This document shows, one piece after another, positions 50,791 to 61,200 of a stretch of DNA of 64,000 nucleotides. Below the pieces are notes generated by a model. It saw nothing but the letters and a program-made list of their open reading frames with translations. It did no database searches and was not told the DNA's origin. Location of the stretch: positions 1-64,000 of the forward strand of contig NZ_AFPK01000034.1 of NCBI RefSeq assembly GCF_000220525.1. The letters are read 5' to 3'. Position numbers and translations under genes: made by a program. This stretch comes from Ochrovirga pacifica (lineage in GTDB: Bacteria > Bacteroidota > Bacteroidia > Flavobacteriales > Flavobacteriaceae). Position 1 is the first letter of the stretch. The number at the start of each line of letters is the position of its first letter.

Positions 50791-51040
50791 GTCCAAAATT
50801 TAGCCAGCAAATATTATCAGCAAACTTTTTGACAACTTTCAAAAGTTTGGATTAAAAAGAACTTAGTAGCTGAATTAAATTGTTAAGAAAAATCACAGTT
50901 CTAATATAATTATAGGTTTAGAAATATAAATATACTTCTTAAGTAATTCAAACTATAAAAAAGATAGGTAATACCACGTAACAGAAGTATATTAGATTGC
51001 TGTGTTTTTTATTTTAAAAAGGGGATGTTTTTGTGTAAAT

Positions 51041-51091
51041 ACTGTAAAACACTGTTTTTTATTGCGTTTTTGTTGGTTGATTCTACATTTG
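51041..51091 (+). promoter_or_regulatory. Promoter and candidate activator site of the susC operon
   Basis: TTG (51062-51064), 19 nt, TACATTTG (51084-51091) is a full consensus match. Transcription would start near 51098, 76 nt before the ATG. Just upstream lie tandem 10-bp units ending in ACTGT (ACTGT at 51041-51045 and 51051-51055), on the same helix face and 6 bp from the -33 box, a fitting place for the AraC-type output domain of the regulator at 58210-62436. The 250 bp further upstream (50791-51040) hold no gene. Confidence 0.6.
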
Positions 51092-51173
51092 ATGTAGTGA
51101 TTTGTTAATGCGTTACGTTTCCAAATTCGGAATTTTTTCAAATTTGTTACCGTAATATAAACATACTTAAACT

Positions 51174-54100
51174 ATGAGATTTAAATTATTTGAAAACTTG
51201 AAGATGAGGGGCGTGCTATTCGCACTCATTACTGTTTTTAGTTTTAATCTGATACATGCACAAACGAATAAAGTTTCGGGTATTGTAACAGATGAAAAAG
51301 GAGAGCCGTTAATTGGGGTAACGGTTAGTGTGAAAAGCACAGGTAAATTAACAATTACGGATTTTGATGGTAGATACGAGCTTGCTATTAATAAAGGGGA
51401 TATAATAGTAGCAAGTTATCTAGGATTTAGTACGAAAGAAGTAGAAGTTAAAGAACAACGAATTATTAACATTCAATTAGAGTCTAGTGCAGAAAACCTA
51501 GATGAGGTTATCGTAGTGGGGTACGGTACTCAAAAACAAAAAGAAGTTACTGGAGCGGTAGCAAAGGTAAAAGCTGAAGTTATTGAGCAAACAGCAACTG
51601 CCGATTTAGGAGCTGCAATTCAAGGACAAATTGCAGGGGTAAACGTTGTTGCTGCATCCGGAGAACCAGGAGAAGAATCAAACATTCAGATTCGTGGTGT
51701 AAGTTCAATCTTTGGAGATAACAGACCTTTGTATGTTGTAGACGGTATTCCGTATGACAACGATCCAAAATTGAGTATGAATGAAATTGAAAGTATTGAT
51801 GTATTAAAAGATGGTGCATCGGCTGCTATTTATGGTACTCGTGGTTCTGCAGGGGTAATCTTAATTACTACCAAAAAAGCAAAAGAAGGAGAAATGAAAA
51901 TTAGTTTGAATAGCTACTATGGTATTCAAAAAATTACATCTAGCACTCCTGTTTTAAACAGAGAACAAAAGTTGTTTCAGTTACACCTAAGAGGAGAGTC
52001 TTTAAACGGAACTCGTTTTGGTAACACTTGGACAACAGTAGAACGTTCTCCTCACTTTATTACAAACGATACCAATTTGTTTGATTTGATTGAAAATGAC
52101 AATGCAGCTATCCAAAACCACAACTTAAGTATTTCAGGAGGTAAAAACGGATTGTCTTACAATGTAAATGCAAGTTACTTTAGCCAAGAGGGAGTTTTGT
52201 ACAATTCTCAATACGATCGTTTTAACTTAAGATCTAACACACAATACAAAAAAGGAAAATGGACTGTAAGAACAGGACTTTCTTTAAGAGTAATTGATAA
52301 TACTGTGTCTCCTTGGGGATTGATTCAGGATGCTATTAAATACGATCCTTTAAGACCAGCTTTGGTTACAGATACAGATGTCTTAGAAAATGTAGGTGAT
52401 GAAAACGAAGCTCAAAATATTTCTTTCTTAGGACAAAAATTGTCACAAATAAACACCAGAGAGAGTCACTATTTTGATGTAAACATCAATGCTTCGTATG
52501 ATATTACAGATGATTTAAAATTTACAACAAGAGCTGCAGTAAGTTATGATAACGGAGATCAAATTTTAGTAAATCCAAATTTCGTAGCTGTTAGAGATGA
52601 CGGTACAAGAATTATCAATTCACCTTCTAGCGTAACCAATACAAGTACTCTAAGAAAAAAGAAAACTTGGGATGGTTTCTTAAACTACAAAAAGAGCTTA
52701 GGAAGTCATAATTTAGATTTTACCTTGGCTTATTCAGCAGAGCAGTACGATTACTCTCAATTTTTAGCTCGTAAATTTGATTTGTTTAACAACGAAATTA
52801 CAGTATTGAACAATGCTTTGCAAGATGAAGCGTATGTAGAATCTGGAACAAACAACTGGACAGAAAACAGTACGATGACTTTGATTGGTAGTTTGGCAAG
52901 AATGCAGTACAACTACAAAGGAAAATATTTACTTAGTGCATTTGTACGTAGAGACGGATCTTCTAAGTTTACAAATGATCCTTACGGAATTTTCCCTTCT
53001 ATAAGTTTAGGATGGAATGTACATGATGAATATTTCTGGATGCCTATCAAAAGAGTGGTTTCTCAGTTTAAAATTAGAGCCAGTAGAGGTACAACAGGTA
53101 ACAACGGAGCTCCTTATTACGGAACAGTTCCGGTGCTTCAGTTAAATAGAGATTATGTATTTGGAAGTGATGGAGGAGAAGTTCTGTACAGAGGAGCTAC
53201 CCAAGAATCTTTTGCAGATAAAAACTTAAAATGGGAAACATCAATCTCTAACAACTTAGGATTCGACATGGCTTTCTTTTCAAACAAATTGACTTTAAAT
53301 GTTGACTTATATAAAAATGATAAAAACGACATGTTGTTACCAAGAAGGTTGGCACCATCAGAAGGAGGGGGAAGCTTAACTGAAAGTGTAGTCGTAAACG
53401 TAGGAGACATGACCAACAAAGGATTGGAGATTGCGACCAACTATAGACACAAAGGAAAGTTTTCTTGGAACGTAGGAGCAACCTTTACTAAAAATGAGAA
53501 TGAAATCACAAGAATGCACGAAAGTAACCCAATTATTTATTTTGATGGGAGTACTATTTCAGGACATGCTAACGATGCTGATTTAACAACGTCTGCAAGA
53601 GTAGGATACGAAGCTGGAGCGTTCTTTTTACATGAAACTAATGGAGTAATCCAAACACAAGAACAATTAGACGATTATTTGTTGATTGATCCAAATGCAA
53701 AAATTGGAGACCTGATTTATGTAGATGAAAACGGAGATGGAGTGATTACTATTGACGATAGAACTTATGCAGGAAGTGGAGTGCCAGATTTTGAGATGGG
53801 ATTGAACTTTGGAGCATATTACAAAGGATTTGATATGTCTATGCAATGGTATGGTTCTTTTGGAGGAGAAATCTTAAACGGAAACAAAGCCTTAGCATAC
53901 AAGTCTGCTAACCACGAAGAATTATTGTATCAATGGACAACCTTTAACAACGATTCTAACATCCCTGTAGATAGAGGAGCTAACCATAACAATTACAGAG
54001 GTCATACAGATTATTGGTTAGAAGACGGAACTTTTGCAAGATTACGTAACATTACTATTGGTTACACTATACCAAAAAAGAAAACACAAAAAATAGGAGT

Positions 54101-54266
54101 AAACAAATTAAGAGTTTACGTAGCAGCACAAAATGCATTGACATTTACAAAATACACAGGTTACGATCCTGAAGTAGGAGGAAATGGATTGAGTACAAGA
54201 GGAATTGATAAAGGAAACTACCCTGTTACCGCACAAGTTAGAGGAGGTATTCAATTAGAATTTTAA
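51174..54266 (+). CDS. SusC/RagA-type TonB-dependent outer-membrane transporter
   Basis: A 1030-residue outer-membrane glycan importer. A signal peptide ends at about residue 29 (LIHAQ). A carboxypeptidase-like domain lies at about 33-110 (VSGIVTDEKGEPLIGVTVSV). LDEVIVVGYGTQKQKEVTGAV is the SusC linker, and the plug runs at about 120-235 (IQIRGVSSIFGDNRPLYVVDGIPYD, IESIDVLKDGASAAIYGTRGSAGVI). The barrel fills the rest and ends with an aromatic residue (IQLEF). There is no STN domain, so it should not signal through an anti-sigma factor. This fits control by the hybrid two-component system nearby. The SusD gene follows after 18 bp. The substrate is not shown. Confidence 0.96.
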   Translation: MRFKLFENLKMRGVLFALITVFSFNLIHAQTNKVSGIVTDEKGEPLIGVTVSVKSTGKLTITDFDGRYELAINKGDIIVASYLGFSTKEVEVKEQRIINIQLESSAENLDEVIVVGYGTQKQKEVTGAVAKVKAEVIEQTATADLGAAIQGQIAGVNVVAASGEPGEESNIQIRGVSSIFGDNRPLYVVDGIPYDNDPKLSMNEIESIDVLKDGASAAIYGTRGSAGVILITTKKAKEGEMKISLNSYYGIQKITSSTPVLNREQKLFQLHLRGESLNGTRFGNTWTTVERSPHFITNDTNLFDLIENDNAAIQNHNLSISGGKNGLSYNVNASYFSQEGVLYNSQYDRFNLRSNTQYKKGKWTVRTGLSLRVIDNTVSPWGLIQDAIKYDPLRPALVTDTDVLENVGDENEAQNISFLGQKLSQINTRESHYFDVNINASYDITDDLKFTTRAAVSYDNGDQILVNPNFVAVRDDGTRIINSPSSVTNTSTLRKKKTWDGFLNYKKSLGSHNLDFTLAYSAEQYDYSQFLARKFDLFNNEITVLNNALQDEAYVESGTNNWTENSTMTLIGSLARMQYNYKGKYLLSAFVRRDGSSKFTNDPYGIFPSISLGWNVHDEYFWMPIKRVVSQFKIRASRGTTGNNGAPYYGTVPVLQLNRDYVFGSDGGEVLYRGATQESFADKNLKWETSISNNLGFDMAFFSNKLTLNVDLYKNDKNDMLLPRRLAPSEGGGSLTESVVVNVGDMTNKGLEIATNYRHKGKFSWNVGATFTKNENEITRMHESNPIIYFDGSTISGHANDADLTTSARVGYEAGAFFLHETNGVIQTQEQLDDYLLIDPNAKIGDLIYVDENGDGVITIDDRTYAGSGVPDFEMGLNFGAYYKGFDMSMQWYGSFGGEILNGNKALAYKSANHEELLYQWTTFNNDSNIPVDRGANHNNYRGHTDYWLEDGTFARLRNITIGYTIPKKKTQKIGVNKLRVYVAAQNALTFTKYTGYDPEVGGNGLSTRGIDKGNYPVTAQVRGGIQLEF

Positions 54267-54284
54267 TCTAAAAAAGTCGAAAAC

Positions 54285-56132
54285 ATGAAAACAATAAAAA
54301 AGATAATACACATAAAGTTGGCCGTCTTATCGATGTTGGCTTTAACTTTTACCAGTTGTCAAGATGATTTTCTTGAACAAGAAAACCCCAATGCACCTTC
54401 TACTTCAACTTTCTGGAAAACTCTAGAAGATTTAGAGTACGGGTTGATAGGTGCTTATAAAAACTTTGGAAGTACACAAAATATTCGTTTGATTGACGAT
54501 ATGAGTTGTAGTGATTTGGCTTGGGCCAGTGGTTGGCAAAGACCTACAAACTCTAACGAGTATTATTTGCAAATATTTAATGAAGCTTCTGATGCAGTTA
54601 ACAGAAAATGGCATCAAAACTACAGAACTATATTTTCTGCAAACCAAGTAATTGCTGCTTGTGAGAAGTTAATAGGAACATTTAATTCTGAAGTAGAAGA
54701 AGAAAGAGCGAATCAAATTTTAGCTGAAGCAAGATTTATTAGAGGATATATGTACTTTTTATTACACAATGCTTATAATGAAGGTGCTGTTGTAATTAAA
54801 GACAAACCATCAGAATCTGAAGAAGATTATTCTTCACCACTTCAATCAGCAGAAAAAGTAAAAGAGTTTCTTTTGGCAGATTTAGACTTTGCTTCTAAAA
54901 ACTTACCAATTTCTTGGGCAAACGGACATAGAGGGCGTGTAACTGCAGGTGCAGCAGTAGCTTTAATGGGGCAAACAGCTATGTATCATGGAGATTTTGC
55001 TACAGCAGCAGAATATTTTAAAAGAGTTATTAATGATTATGGATATGCATTAACACCAGATATCGGAAGTAATTTTACTACACGTGACGAATTAAATGAA
55101 GAATCTATCATAGAAGTGGTTTACTCTATGGATTTCAAAAATAACTTAGGACCTTGGGACTCTAGAGACGTAGCCAATACATCTTATCACAAAAGATTAA
55201 CAGGTGTAAATGGATGGTGGGGAGCTGTTGCTGCCAACTGGTTAATTTTAGAGTATAGAAATGATGCTATAGATACTGCGGATCCTAGAAATGTTATTAT
55301 TACAGAAAATCCTGATGGAACTACTTCTCAAAGATTTAGATCTTTTAGTCCTAGAACCTCTCAATCTGTAGCTTTGGTAGATGAGTTAGATACACCATAC
55401 TATAAAAACTCAAATCCAGAAAAAGGAGACTTGCCAGGTCAAGTAACAAACTTTAATGTAAAAATGACATGTTTCTGGAGAAAACATACCAACTGGGATT
55501 TAGGAGCTGTAAATGAGGATGCATTGTCTCCTGGTAAAGTTCGTTCAGGAATTAATGAAAGATTACTCCGTTTGGCTGAAATTTATTTACAGTACGCAGA
55601 ATGCCAGATTGAGTTAGGGAATATGGATGAAGCAATGAAGTTTATCAACAGAGTAAGAAGACGTGCAGGTGTTGTTTTGTTGGGACCAGTAGGAACAGGA
55701 GAATACCCTAATAACGACCATGACAATATTACTTATACACCACAAACTTTAATGGAGCATTTACGTTTAAAAGAATATCCATTAGAATTGTCTTGTGAAG
55801 GTGATGGAGATAGAAATATCGACTTAAGAAGATGGGCTAAATATGGTAATTATGCTATTGAAGACTTTAAGAAAAAGCGTTTTGAAGAATTAGCTTCAAG
55901 AAGATATGATGCTTTAGACCATGAGGTAATCATGAAAGATGGAACAAAAGTTACTAGATGGGGATCTATTGTGGTTGAGGTACCAGAAAATGACCCAGAG
56001 GTTGATGTAACTTGGAATGAGTTTCAAAGAGCAGCTGAAAACTATAATCAGACAAAAGCTTATTGGCCAGTTCCAAATTCAGAAATTATTGCAAACGGAA
56101 ACTTGTATAACGATATTCCGGCAGATGAATAA
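54285..56132 (+). CDS. SusD/RagB-type surface glycan-binding lipoprotein
   Basis: A 615-residue lipoprotein with the lipidated Cys in FTSC (residue 25). ENPNAPSTSTFWKTLEDLEYGLIGAYKNF opens the SusD fold, followed by TPR-like helices (EARFIRGYMYFLLHNAYNEGAVVI) and the C-terminal RLAEIYLQYAECQIELGNMDEAMKFINRVRRRAGV block. It forms the lid of the SusC channel and binds the oligosaccharide. It is longer than SusD itself (551), mainly in the second half. It is in one operon with the SusC gene. Confidence 0.95.
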   Translation: MKTIKKIIHIKLAVLSMLALTFTSCQDDFLEQENPNAPSTSTFWKTLEDLEYGLIGAYKNFGSTQNIRLIDDMSCSDLAWASGWQRPTNSNEYYLQIFNEASDAVNRKWHQNYRTIFSANQVIAACEKLIGTFNSEVEEERANQILAEARFIRGYMYFLLHNAYNEGAVVIKDKPSESEEDYSSPLQSAEKVKEFLLADLDFASKNLPISWANGHRGRVTAGAAVALMGQTAMYHGDFATAAEYFKRVINDYGYALTPDIGSNFTTRDELNEESIIEVVYSMDFKNNLGPWDSRDVANTSYHKRLTGVNGWWGAVAANWLILEYRNDAIDTADPRNVIITENPDGTTSQRFRSFSPRTSQSVALVDELDTPYYKNSNPEKGDLPGQVTNFNVKMTCFWRKHTNWDLGAVNEDALSPGKVRSGINERLLRLAEIYLQYAECQIELGNMDEAMKFINRVRRRAGVVLLGPVGTGEYPNNDHDNITYTPQTLMEHLRLKEYPLELSCEGDGDRNIDLRRWAKYGNYAIEDFKKKRFEELASRRYDALDHEVIMKDGTKVTRWGSIVVEVPENDPEVDVTWNEFQRAAENYNQTKAYWPVPNSEIIANGNLYNDIPADE

Positions 56133-56177
56133 TAAATTCTGAAAAGTAACTGTTAGTCGAATTAAAATTTTAAAGAA

Positions 56178-57785
56178 ATGAAAAATAAATTAATAATAGC
56201 ATTAATAACGTTGTCTGCATTCGTCATAGGATGTACAACAGGAGGTTATGAATCTCCAGACGATTTTTCTGATGTTGGTTTTTACAACTCAGAAGGAAAC
56301 ACTCAGATATTGCAAAAAAATATCTACGATTATATGACTTTTTCTGACTTGTCTATCGGAGCAACTCAGCACGCATGGACTATTGAAACAGGAAACGCAT
56401 TCTTAAAAGGACCTATTAGCCGTGTTCCTACCAATTTAGAAGGAATGATTATTAATGAAGGAGATACTGTTTCTAACGCAAAAACGGTAAATGTCTTTTT
56501 TAGAAAATCAGGAATGCAAAAGGTAAGATTGTACAATGAATTTAAAGATTCAGTAGCTTTTAGAGGAAGCAGAGGTGGAGAAGATTACGACTGGCCTGCA
56601 ACTAAAGTTGGTAACAAATGGGTAATAGATACAACTTTTGTTGTAAAAGTATTTGATACCATTATTGCAGAGTTAGAAGTAAGACAAAATGATGTCGTAA
56701 TAGATCACAAATCTACAGACACCATTTATGTTGAAGCTGGAGAGTCTCTTAATTTTATAGACAAAACAACAATAGGTGAACCTACAGGACGTAACTTTTT
56801 TGTAAGAACTCCAGTAGTACCAGGTGACCCATCTACAGGAAAAAATGTTGCAAATAGCAGTGCTGAAGATGCGACTTTATTGATGAAAAAACTAGGTGTT
56901 TTTGAAGGAGGTATTACTGCAAACAGAACAGGAGAAACCATACCTGGAGATTCAGATACCTATGTGTTTCCTGCTCCAATTAAAGTAATTCCATCTTCTC
57001 AGCCTTTCCAATTGGCTGGAAGCATTTATGAGTTACCTAATGAAACAATTAGATTGCCATTTAACGGAGAGTTTGTGCCAGCAACTGGGCAAGAAGCCTT
57101 CTTTGAAGTAAAAGTAAACGGAAGTGTTTTTGCAATAGAGAGTGTAACAGTAAACGATACTGATGCCACTTTCTTAGACATTAAATTAGTAGATGCTATT
57201 TACAGACCAGATGTAATTACGGTAACCATGCTAGATGGTAGTGACTTAGAGTCTACTGATACAAGAACACCTGTTGCGTTTGTAGATGAACCAGTGAAAA
57301 TGAATGATATTAATTTATTAGTTCCAGATATTGCAGGGTTAGAACAAGGTTCTTTATGGCAGCCTTTGGATGCTTCGGTACCAATTACTTTATCTAGGTC
57401 TACAGAGCAGGCTGCTACTGGAAGTTACAGTTTAAAAGTCGAAGTAAAACCTGGTACTCCAAATGCAACATGGTTCTTGGCTAACTTGCCAGAAGGATTG
57501 GTATTAGACCCAAATAAAGAATATTTGCTTAAGTACAAAGTATATGTTGATCCATCTAGTACATCATTGCCAGGAGAAATCGGTACATGGTTATTGCCAA
57601 ATTGGACTCAAAGATTATGGGGAAATCCATCTAACTTTGCAACAGGTCAATGGGTAGAAAGAGAGCAAGTGTTAAGTGGTTTAACTTCTCTAACAATTTT
57701 CAGAATGAGATTAATTGGTACAACAAGTGATGCTGTATTCTATTTTGATGATTTTTTCTTACAAGATATTGAAACTAGACCTTAA
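56178..57785 (+). CDS. Surface lipoprotein in the SusE/F position, C-terminal carbohydrate-binding-like domain
   Basis: A 535-residue lipoprotein with the lipidated Cys in VIGC (residue 19). The N-terminal part (residues 25-200) looks like an Ig/PKD-type beta-domain region with AWTIETGNAFLKG and KVRLYNEF. The C-terminal 145 residues (SYSLKVEVKPGTPNATWFL, EYLLKYKVYVDPSS, DAVFYFDDFFLQDIE) have the pattern of CBM4/CBM9-like jelly-rolls. By position it should be a third surface glycan-binding protein of the locus, but it is not a recognisable SusE or SusF. It ends the operon, with a strong terminator 25 bp after the stop. Confidence 0.8.
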   Translation: MKNKLIIALITLSAFVIGCTTGGYESPDDFSDVGFYNSEGNTQILQKNIYDYMTFSDLSIGATQHAWTIETGNAFLKGPISRVPTNLEGMIINEGDTVSNAKTVNVFFRKSGMQKVRLYNEFKDSVAFRGSRGGEDYDWPATKVGNKWVIDTTFVVKVFDTIIAELEVRQNDVVIDHKSTDTIYVEAGESLNFIDKTTIGEPTGRNFFVRTPVVPGDPSTGKNVANSSAEDATLLMKKLGVFEGGITANRTGETIPGDSDTYVFPAPIKVIPSSQPFQLAGSIYELPNETIRLPFNGEFVPATGQEAFFEVKVNGSVFAIESVTVNDTDATFLDIKLVDAIYRPDVITVTMLDGSDLESTDTRTPVAFVDEPVKMNDINLLVPDIAGLEQGSLWQPLDASVPITLSRSTEQAATGSYSLKVEVKPGTPNATWFLANLPEGLVLDPNKEYLLKYKVYVDPSSTSLPGEIGTWLLPNWTQRLWGNPSNFATGQWVEREQVLSGLTSLTIFRMRLIGTTSDAVFYFDDFFLQDIETRP

Positions 57786-57810
57786 TATTTAATTGAAATA
57801 AATAATAAGG

Positions 57811-57848
57811 AACTGCCTGATAAGAAATTATCAGGCAGTTTTTTTTGC
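57811..57848 (+). terminator. Terminator of the susC operon
   Basis: AACTGCCTGATAA/TTATCAGGCAGTT 13-bp stem with a 4-nt loop and eight T. Confidence 0.95.
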
Positions 57849-58144
57849 TTCTTAGTTTGTATTTTTTAATCTTTTCTAAAATTAAACTGTGTGTCTCAGC
57901 AGGAGGCTGAATTTGTTAAATCAAACTCACTTTAAATCTTTATATCAAGCTTGTATATTATCAATCGATAAATGTTATATCCCTTTTAAGTCAAAATAAC
58001 GGATGATACATAAAACAAATGCTGAAGTACCATAACCTTTCTAAGAAAGGCTTTATAAAAAATAAATAGGATAATAATTTAGCCAATCAATACCTTTCCT
58101 TTTAGATGTTTGGATATTATAAAAATCAGAACAAAAGGCATATA
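57849..58144. other. Gap of about 300 bp with no gene found
   Basis: Between the operon terminator and the regulator terminator. A/T-rich, with no credible frame, promoter or RNA seen. There is no trace of a glycoside hydrolase or transposase remnant that I can recognise. Confidence 0.5.
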
Positions 58145-58187
58145 AATAAAACGACTGATAGAAATTATATCTACCAGTCGTTTTATT
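58145..58187 (-). terminator. Terminator of the hybrid regulator gene
   Basis: AATAAAACGACTG/CAGTCGTTTTATT 13-bp stem with a 17-nt loop, A/T-rich at both sides. Confidence 0.85.
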
Positions 58188-58209
58188 GTTTACAAGTTTC
58201 TATGTATTG

Positions 58210-61200
58210 TTATTTGTCTAGCAAATCATCTACAGAAATATTTCCAGAATTGCCTTTTTTCTTATTCAAGTAGTCACTTGGTTTGGCTCCAAATTGCTTT
58301 TTAAAGCACTTAGAAAAATAAGAAGCTGTACTAAAACCTGTTTTATACATAACTTCTTTTACTGGTAAGTCAGTAGTGTCAAACAACTGCATGGCTCTTT
58401 TTAAACGGATACTACGGATAAATTCGCTAGAAGATAATCCTGTAATTTCTTTTAGTTTTAGGTACAAGTTACTTCTACTTTGTCCAATTTCGTTTACCAA
58501 CGTTTCTACACTAAACTCGGTATTTGTCATGTGTTTGTCTATAATTTCAATTACTTGTTTTAAAAAACGTTCGTCGGCAGAAGTTACGGTAACTTCTTCG
58601 GGTTGTAGGTCTACTTCTCTGTTGAAACGTTTTCTGAGCAATGCTCTTTTTTTGGTAATGTTTTTTAGCTTTAGGTTAAGCAATTCAATATCAAAAGGTT
58701 TTCTGATATAATCGTCTGCTCCATGCTGCAAACTTTCTAATTCTTTTTCTTGTGATAATTTTGCAGAAAGAATCAGAACAGGAATATGACTTGTGGTTAC
58801 AGTGGTTTTAAGTTTTTCACAGAGTTCAATTCCATCCATAATATGCATTACCAAATCAGTAATAATTACGTTAGGGATAATTTTGGTTGCAATTTCAAAT
58901 CCTTCTTTTCCGTTTTCTGCTTCGTATATTTTGTATTCATCTTCTAATGAATAACGTATAAAAGAGCGAATATCTTTATTGTCATCAACAATTAAAAGAA
59001 TAGGTAATTCATTAGACCTTTGCTTGGCAATACTTTCATCGGCAATATCATCATTCATATCAATAGCAATAGATTCAGATTCTGAACTTCTTCTGGCATA
59101 ATCTCCATCACTATCTTCTTTACAAACAATTTCAGGAATATTTAAGTAAGCTTCTTTTTCTATAGGAAGCTGTATTGTAAATTCTGTTCCTTGGTTGGGT
59201 TCACTTTTTACTTCAATAGTACCTTGGTGTAGTTCTACTAGATTTTTGGTAAAAGCCAATCCTATTCCAATTCCTTTAGGATTGTTTTCATTTTTATCTT
59301 TTTTAGTATAATATCTTTCAAAAATATTTTTCATTCTGTCTGGGGCAATACCTATACCAGAATCTTTTACTTGAATTACCACTTTGTTTTCGTTTTCTGA
59401 AACAGATACTTCTATGGTTCCTTCTTTAGGTGTAAATTTATATGCATTAGACAGTAGGTTGTTGATGATTTTTTCGATGGCATCATGGTCGAACCAACTG
59501 TAAATACTATTAGAGCTATTGTTTATGGTAAAATTTATTTCTTTTTTATGAACTAAAAACTGAAAAGGTTCTGCAACTTCTTTTATAAAACTAACAATAT
59601 TACTATTTCTCATAACCAAGGTTGTTTTTCCTTGATTCATTTTTCTAAAATCTAACAGTTGATTGACAAGACGTAACAAGTAATTGGTGTTTTTTTCCAT
59701 CAATCGTAGTTGTTCCTTAAAGGCATCTGGTTTTAGCTCTAAGCCTCTTTTTTGAAGTACGTCTAAAGGTCCTTTTATTAACGTTAGTGGGGTTCTAAAC
59801 TCGTGCGAAACATTGGTGAAGAATTCTAGTTTTAAGTTTTGAAGTTCTTCTTTCTTCTCTTTTTCTAATTCTTTAACTTCTAGTTGATGTTTGTTTTTAG
59901 CTTTGTTTAAAATGTATTTCCAAAATAAAATAAGCAGTAAAATAAATGCAATAGAATAAATTACATAGGCTTGAGTTGTTTTCCAAAAAGGAGGAACAAT
60001 TTTTATTGCCATTTCAGTGTAGTTTTCTTCCCAAATATTGTCGTTGTTAGCAGCTTTTACCTTTAGTGTATAATTTCCTGGGCTTAGATTGGTGTAGTTA
60101 GCAAAACGCTTTTTGGCATTGGTATAAATCCAACTTTTATCAAAGCCTTCTAGTTTGTACGCAAATTTATTTTTGGAAGGTACAGAATAATGCAAAGCAG
60201 CAAACTCAAACGAAATACTATTTTCATCATATTTAAGTTCTAATTCTTTGGTTTCGTATATGGCTTTGTCAAAAATAACACGATTGTTAAACTTATCTCC
60301 TCTTTTAATAGGTTGATTATCTATAGAGAATTTAGTAATTACTGCATTGGCTTTGTGTGGGTTGTCTTTAATTTTTTTAGGCCTAAAAACATTAAAACCG
60401 TTGGTACCTCCAAAAAGCAATTCTCCATTTTTTCTTTTAATGCTAGAGGTTTCTACAAATTCATTTCCTTGCAGCCCATCGTTTTGATCGTAATTTTTAA
60501 AAGTTTTATTGTTAAGGTCAAACTTAGAGATTCCTTTGTTTGATGAAATCCATAAATTTCCTTCATCATCTTCTAAAAAGCCTTTGATTACATTGTTAGA
60601 AAGTCCATCTTTTTCTGAAAAATGAATAAACGATGCTTTGTTTTGGTCTATTGCGGTGGTAAGCTTATTAATTCCACCACCTAAAGTACCAATCCATAGA
60701 GATTTGTCTTTGGTTTGTTTTACTTGTAAGATGTAATTGTGACTGATGCTTTTTTCGTTACTAGGGTTGTGGTAGTAATTGATAAATTTTGGACTGTTTT
60801 TATCAATTTCAGATACGACTAATTTACTTAGCCCATTAGCGGTACCTAACCAAATATTTCCTAAGTGATCTTCATGAATAGCTCTAATAATATCACTAGG
60901 TAAACTATTAGGGTCTGAAGGTTCATGATACAATCTTTCTTTTTTATAAGTATTGTTTTTTTTGTCTTTTAACCATCTGTACAAGCCACCATTATAGGTA
61001 CCAATCCACACATTTTTATTGCTGTCTTCTAGCATGCTAAAAACACTTTCTTTAACATCGTTAGCTACCAAGTCTTTTTCAGAGATGTTTTCAATGTTTT
61101 TAATTTTTTTTAAATCCAATTCATACAATCCAGGGTAAGATTCAAATCCTAGTAACATTTTGGTATCATTGTCAATACCTTGGATAGAAAAGCATTTTTT

